DNA of 6,370 nt from an uncultured Thiotrichaceae bacterium (GTDB taxonomy: Bacteria; Pseudomonadota; Gammaproteobacteria; Thiotrichales; Thiotrichaceae), in NCBI GenBank assembly GCA_902727945.1, contig CACVAV010000113.1, forward strand, positions 1 to 6,370, written 5' to 3'. Below are positions 5,708-6,370 of this stretch, piece by piece. A program made the translations under genes and the position numbers. The first letter of the stretch is position 1. Each line of letters begins with the position of its first letter. A model generated the notes under the pieces. It worked only from the letters and a program-made list of their open reading frames with translations, was not told the origin of the DNA and ran no database searches.

Positions 5708-6370
5708 ATGAATCATGTAATTATCGGAACAGGGCCTGCGGGCGTTATTGCCGCTGAGACCCTGCGCAAACGCATGCCGGATACGTCCGTCACTCTGGTG
5801 GGTAAGGAGCCGGAACCGCCCTATTCCCGCATGGCGATTCCTTACCATTTGATTGGTAATGTCACGGAACAAGGCACCTATCTGCGTAAAACAGAAGGGC
5901 ATTTTGCCAGTCTGAATATCGGGTTATTACAGAAACGTGCTATCTCGGTATCCCCCAGAGCCAGTCAGGTCACGATGGATGATGGTCAGATACTTACCTT
6001 TGACAAACTATTACTGGCAACAGGATCAACGCCGACACGCCCGCCGATTGCAGGTATGGATTTGGCAGGCGTAGTGAATTGTTGGACGCTGGCGGATGCG
6101 CGTAAAATTATTGCAGGCTGCCAGGCCGGTGATGATGTGGTGTTAATGGGGGCCGGTTTTATCGGCTGTATCATTCTTGAGGCATTAGCAAAACGTGGCG
6201 TGAACCTCACTGTGGTCGAGATGGAAAACCGCATGGTGCCCAGGATGATGGATGAACAATCCGGCACCTTGTTGAAACAGTGGTGTGAAAGTAAAGGTGT
6301 GACTGTGCTGACTTCAACCCGTGTCAGGGCGGTTACTGAGGAAAGTACATCGCCGACACCCTCAGCCGCT
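5708..6370 (+). CDS. FAD/NAD(P)H-dependent oxidoreductase, AorC/NirB-N-like (3' end outside window)
   Basis: The first 221 residues of a two-dinucleotide-fold flavoprotein of the pyridine nucleotide-disulfide oxidoreductase superfamily. An N-terminal GTGPAG at 7-12 binds FAD; PPYSRMAIPYHL follows, then LLLATGSTP at 101-109, the usual ATG motif closing the FAD domain. The second fold, with GAGFIG at 148-153 and an acidic strand end in VVEMENR at about 168-174, fits NAD(H) binding. No CxxxxC redox disulfide is seen near the N-terminus, so it resembles NADH:acceptor reductases and the N-terminal part of NirB rather than disulfide reductases. Such proteins serve as the NADH-reactive subunit of bacterial AOR complexes, which fits the AOR fragment just upstream. 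GAGG at 5698-5701 overlaps the upstream stop codon, six bases before the ATG, so the two are probably translationally coupled. The gene is open at the window edge. Confidence 0.88.
   Translation, partial: MNHVIIGTGPAGVIAAETLRKRMPDTSVTLVGKEPEPPYSRMAIPYHLIGNVTEQGTYLRKTEGHFASLNIGLLQKRAISVSPRASQVTMDDGQILTFDKLLLATGSTPTRPPIAGMDLAGVVNCWTLADARKIIAGCQAGDDVVLMGAGFIGCIILEALAKRGVNLTVVEMENRMVPRMMDEQSGTLLKQWCESKGVTVLTSTRVRAVTEESTSPTPSAA

Noticed and set aside
5986..6267. Minus-strand open frame of 93 codons
   Set aside because: It lies fully antisense to the flavoprotein gene, whose cofactor motifs are clear.

Overview
The window looks like chromosomal DNA of a gammaproteobacterium. Pointers are moderate base composition (the first gene clearly AT-richer than the rest), sigma70-type promoter elements, a near-consensus Fur box and typical proteobacterial families: a membrane GGDEF protein, a CrtC/AttH lipoprotein, a DUF3047 secreted protein and an AOR-associated flavoprotein. 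Genus cannot be read from the sequence. There is no rRNA, tRNA, CRISPR array, insertion sequence or phage gene.

Left part (1-2351, all + strand). A leader of about 130 bases carries repeated CTTAAG-like hexamers, four of them on a 10-bp register. It is followed by a seven-helix membrane diguanylate cyclase with intact GGDEF and inhibitory I-site. Next comes an independently transcribed 2-oxoglutarate/Fe(II) oxygenase. Its promoter (TTAACA-18-TATGAT) is overlapped by a 14/15 match to the 7-1-7 Fur motif, so it is probably made under iron starvation. The protein resembles the WelO5 carrier-independent halogenase family but has the hydroxylase-type His-x-Asp.

Middle part (2370-4350, - strand). 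A convergent lipoprotein gene (CrtC + Lipocalin_9 architecture) ends 18 bp from the oxygenase gene. A 205-bp gap holds a perfect TATAAT -10 and, in one minus-strand frame, a 42-codon stretch that reads like the C-terminal end of a lost alpha/beta hydrolase. Beyond it lies a secreted DUF3047 protein.

Right part (4472-6370, + strand). Divergent from the DUF3047 gene is a proline-iminopeptidase-like alpha/beta hydrolase with a complete catalytic triad but one altered substrate-recognition position. Then comes a translationally coupled pair: a 64-residue ORF made only of two C-terminal pieces of aldehyde:ferredoxin oxidoreductase (AOR), with its own strong ribosome binding site, and a FAD/NAD(P)H oxidoreductase that runs off the window. 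The flavoprotein is the kind of partner found beside AOR genes, so this looks like an AOR locus whose catalytic subunit has been almost entirely lost or reduced.

The genes do not form one pathway. The strongest leads are the Fur-controlled WelO5-like oxygenase, the AOR mini-ORF with its coupled flavoprotein, and the phased repeat array before the cyclase. No convincing intrinsic terminator was found anywhere.
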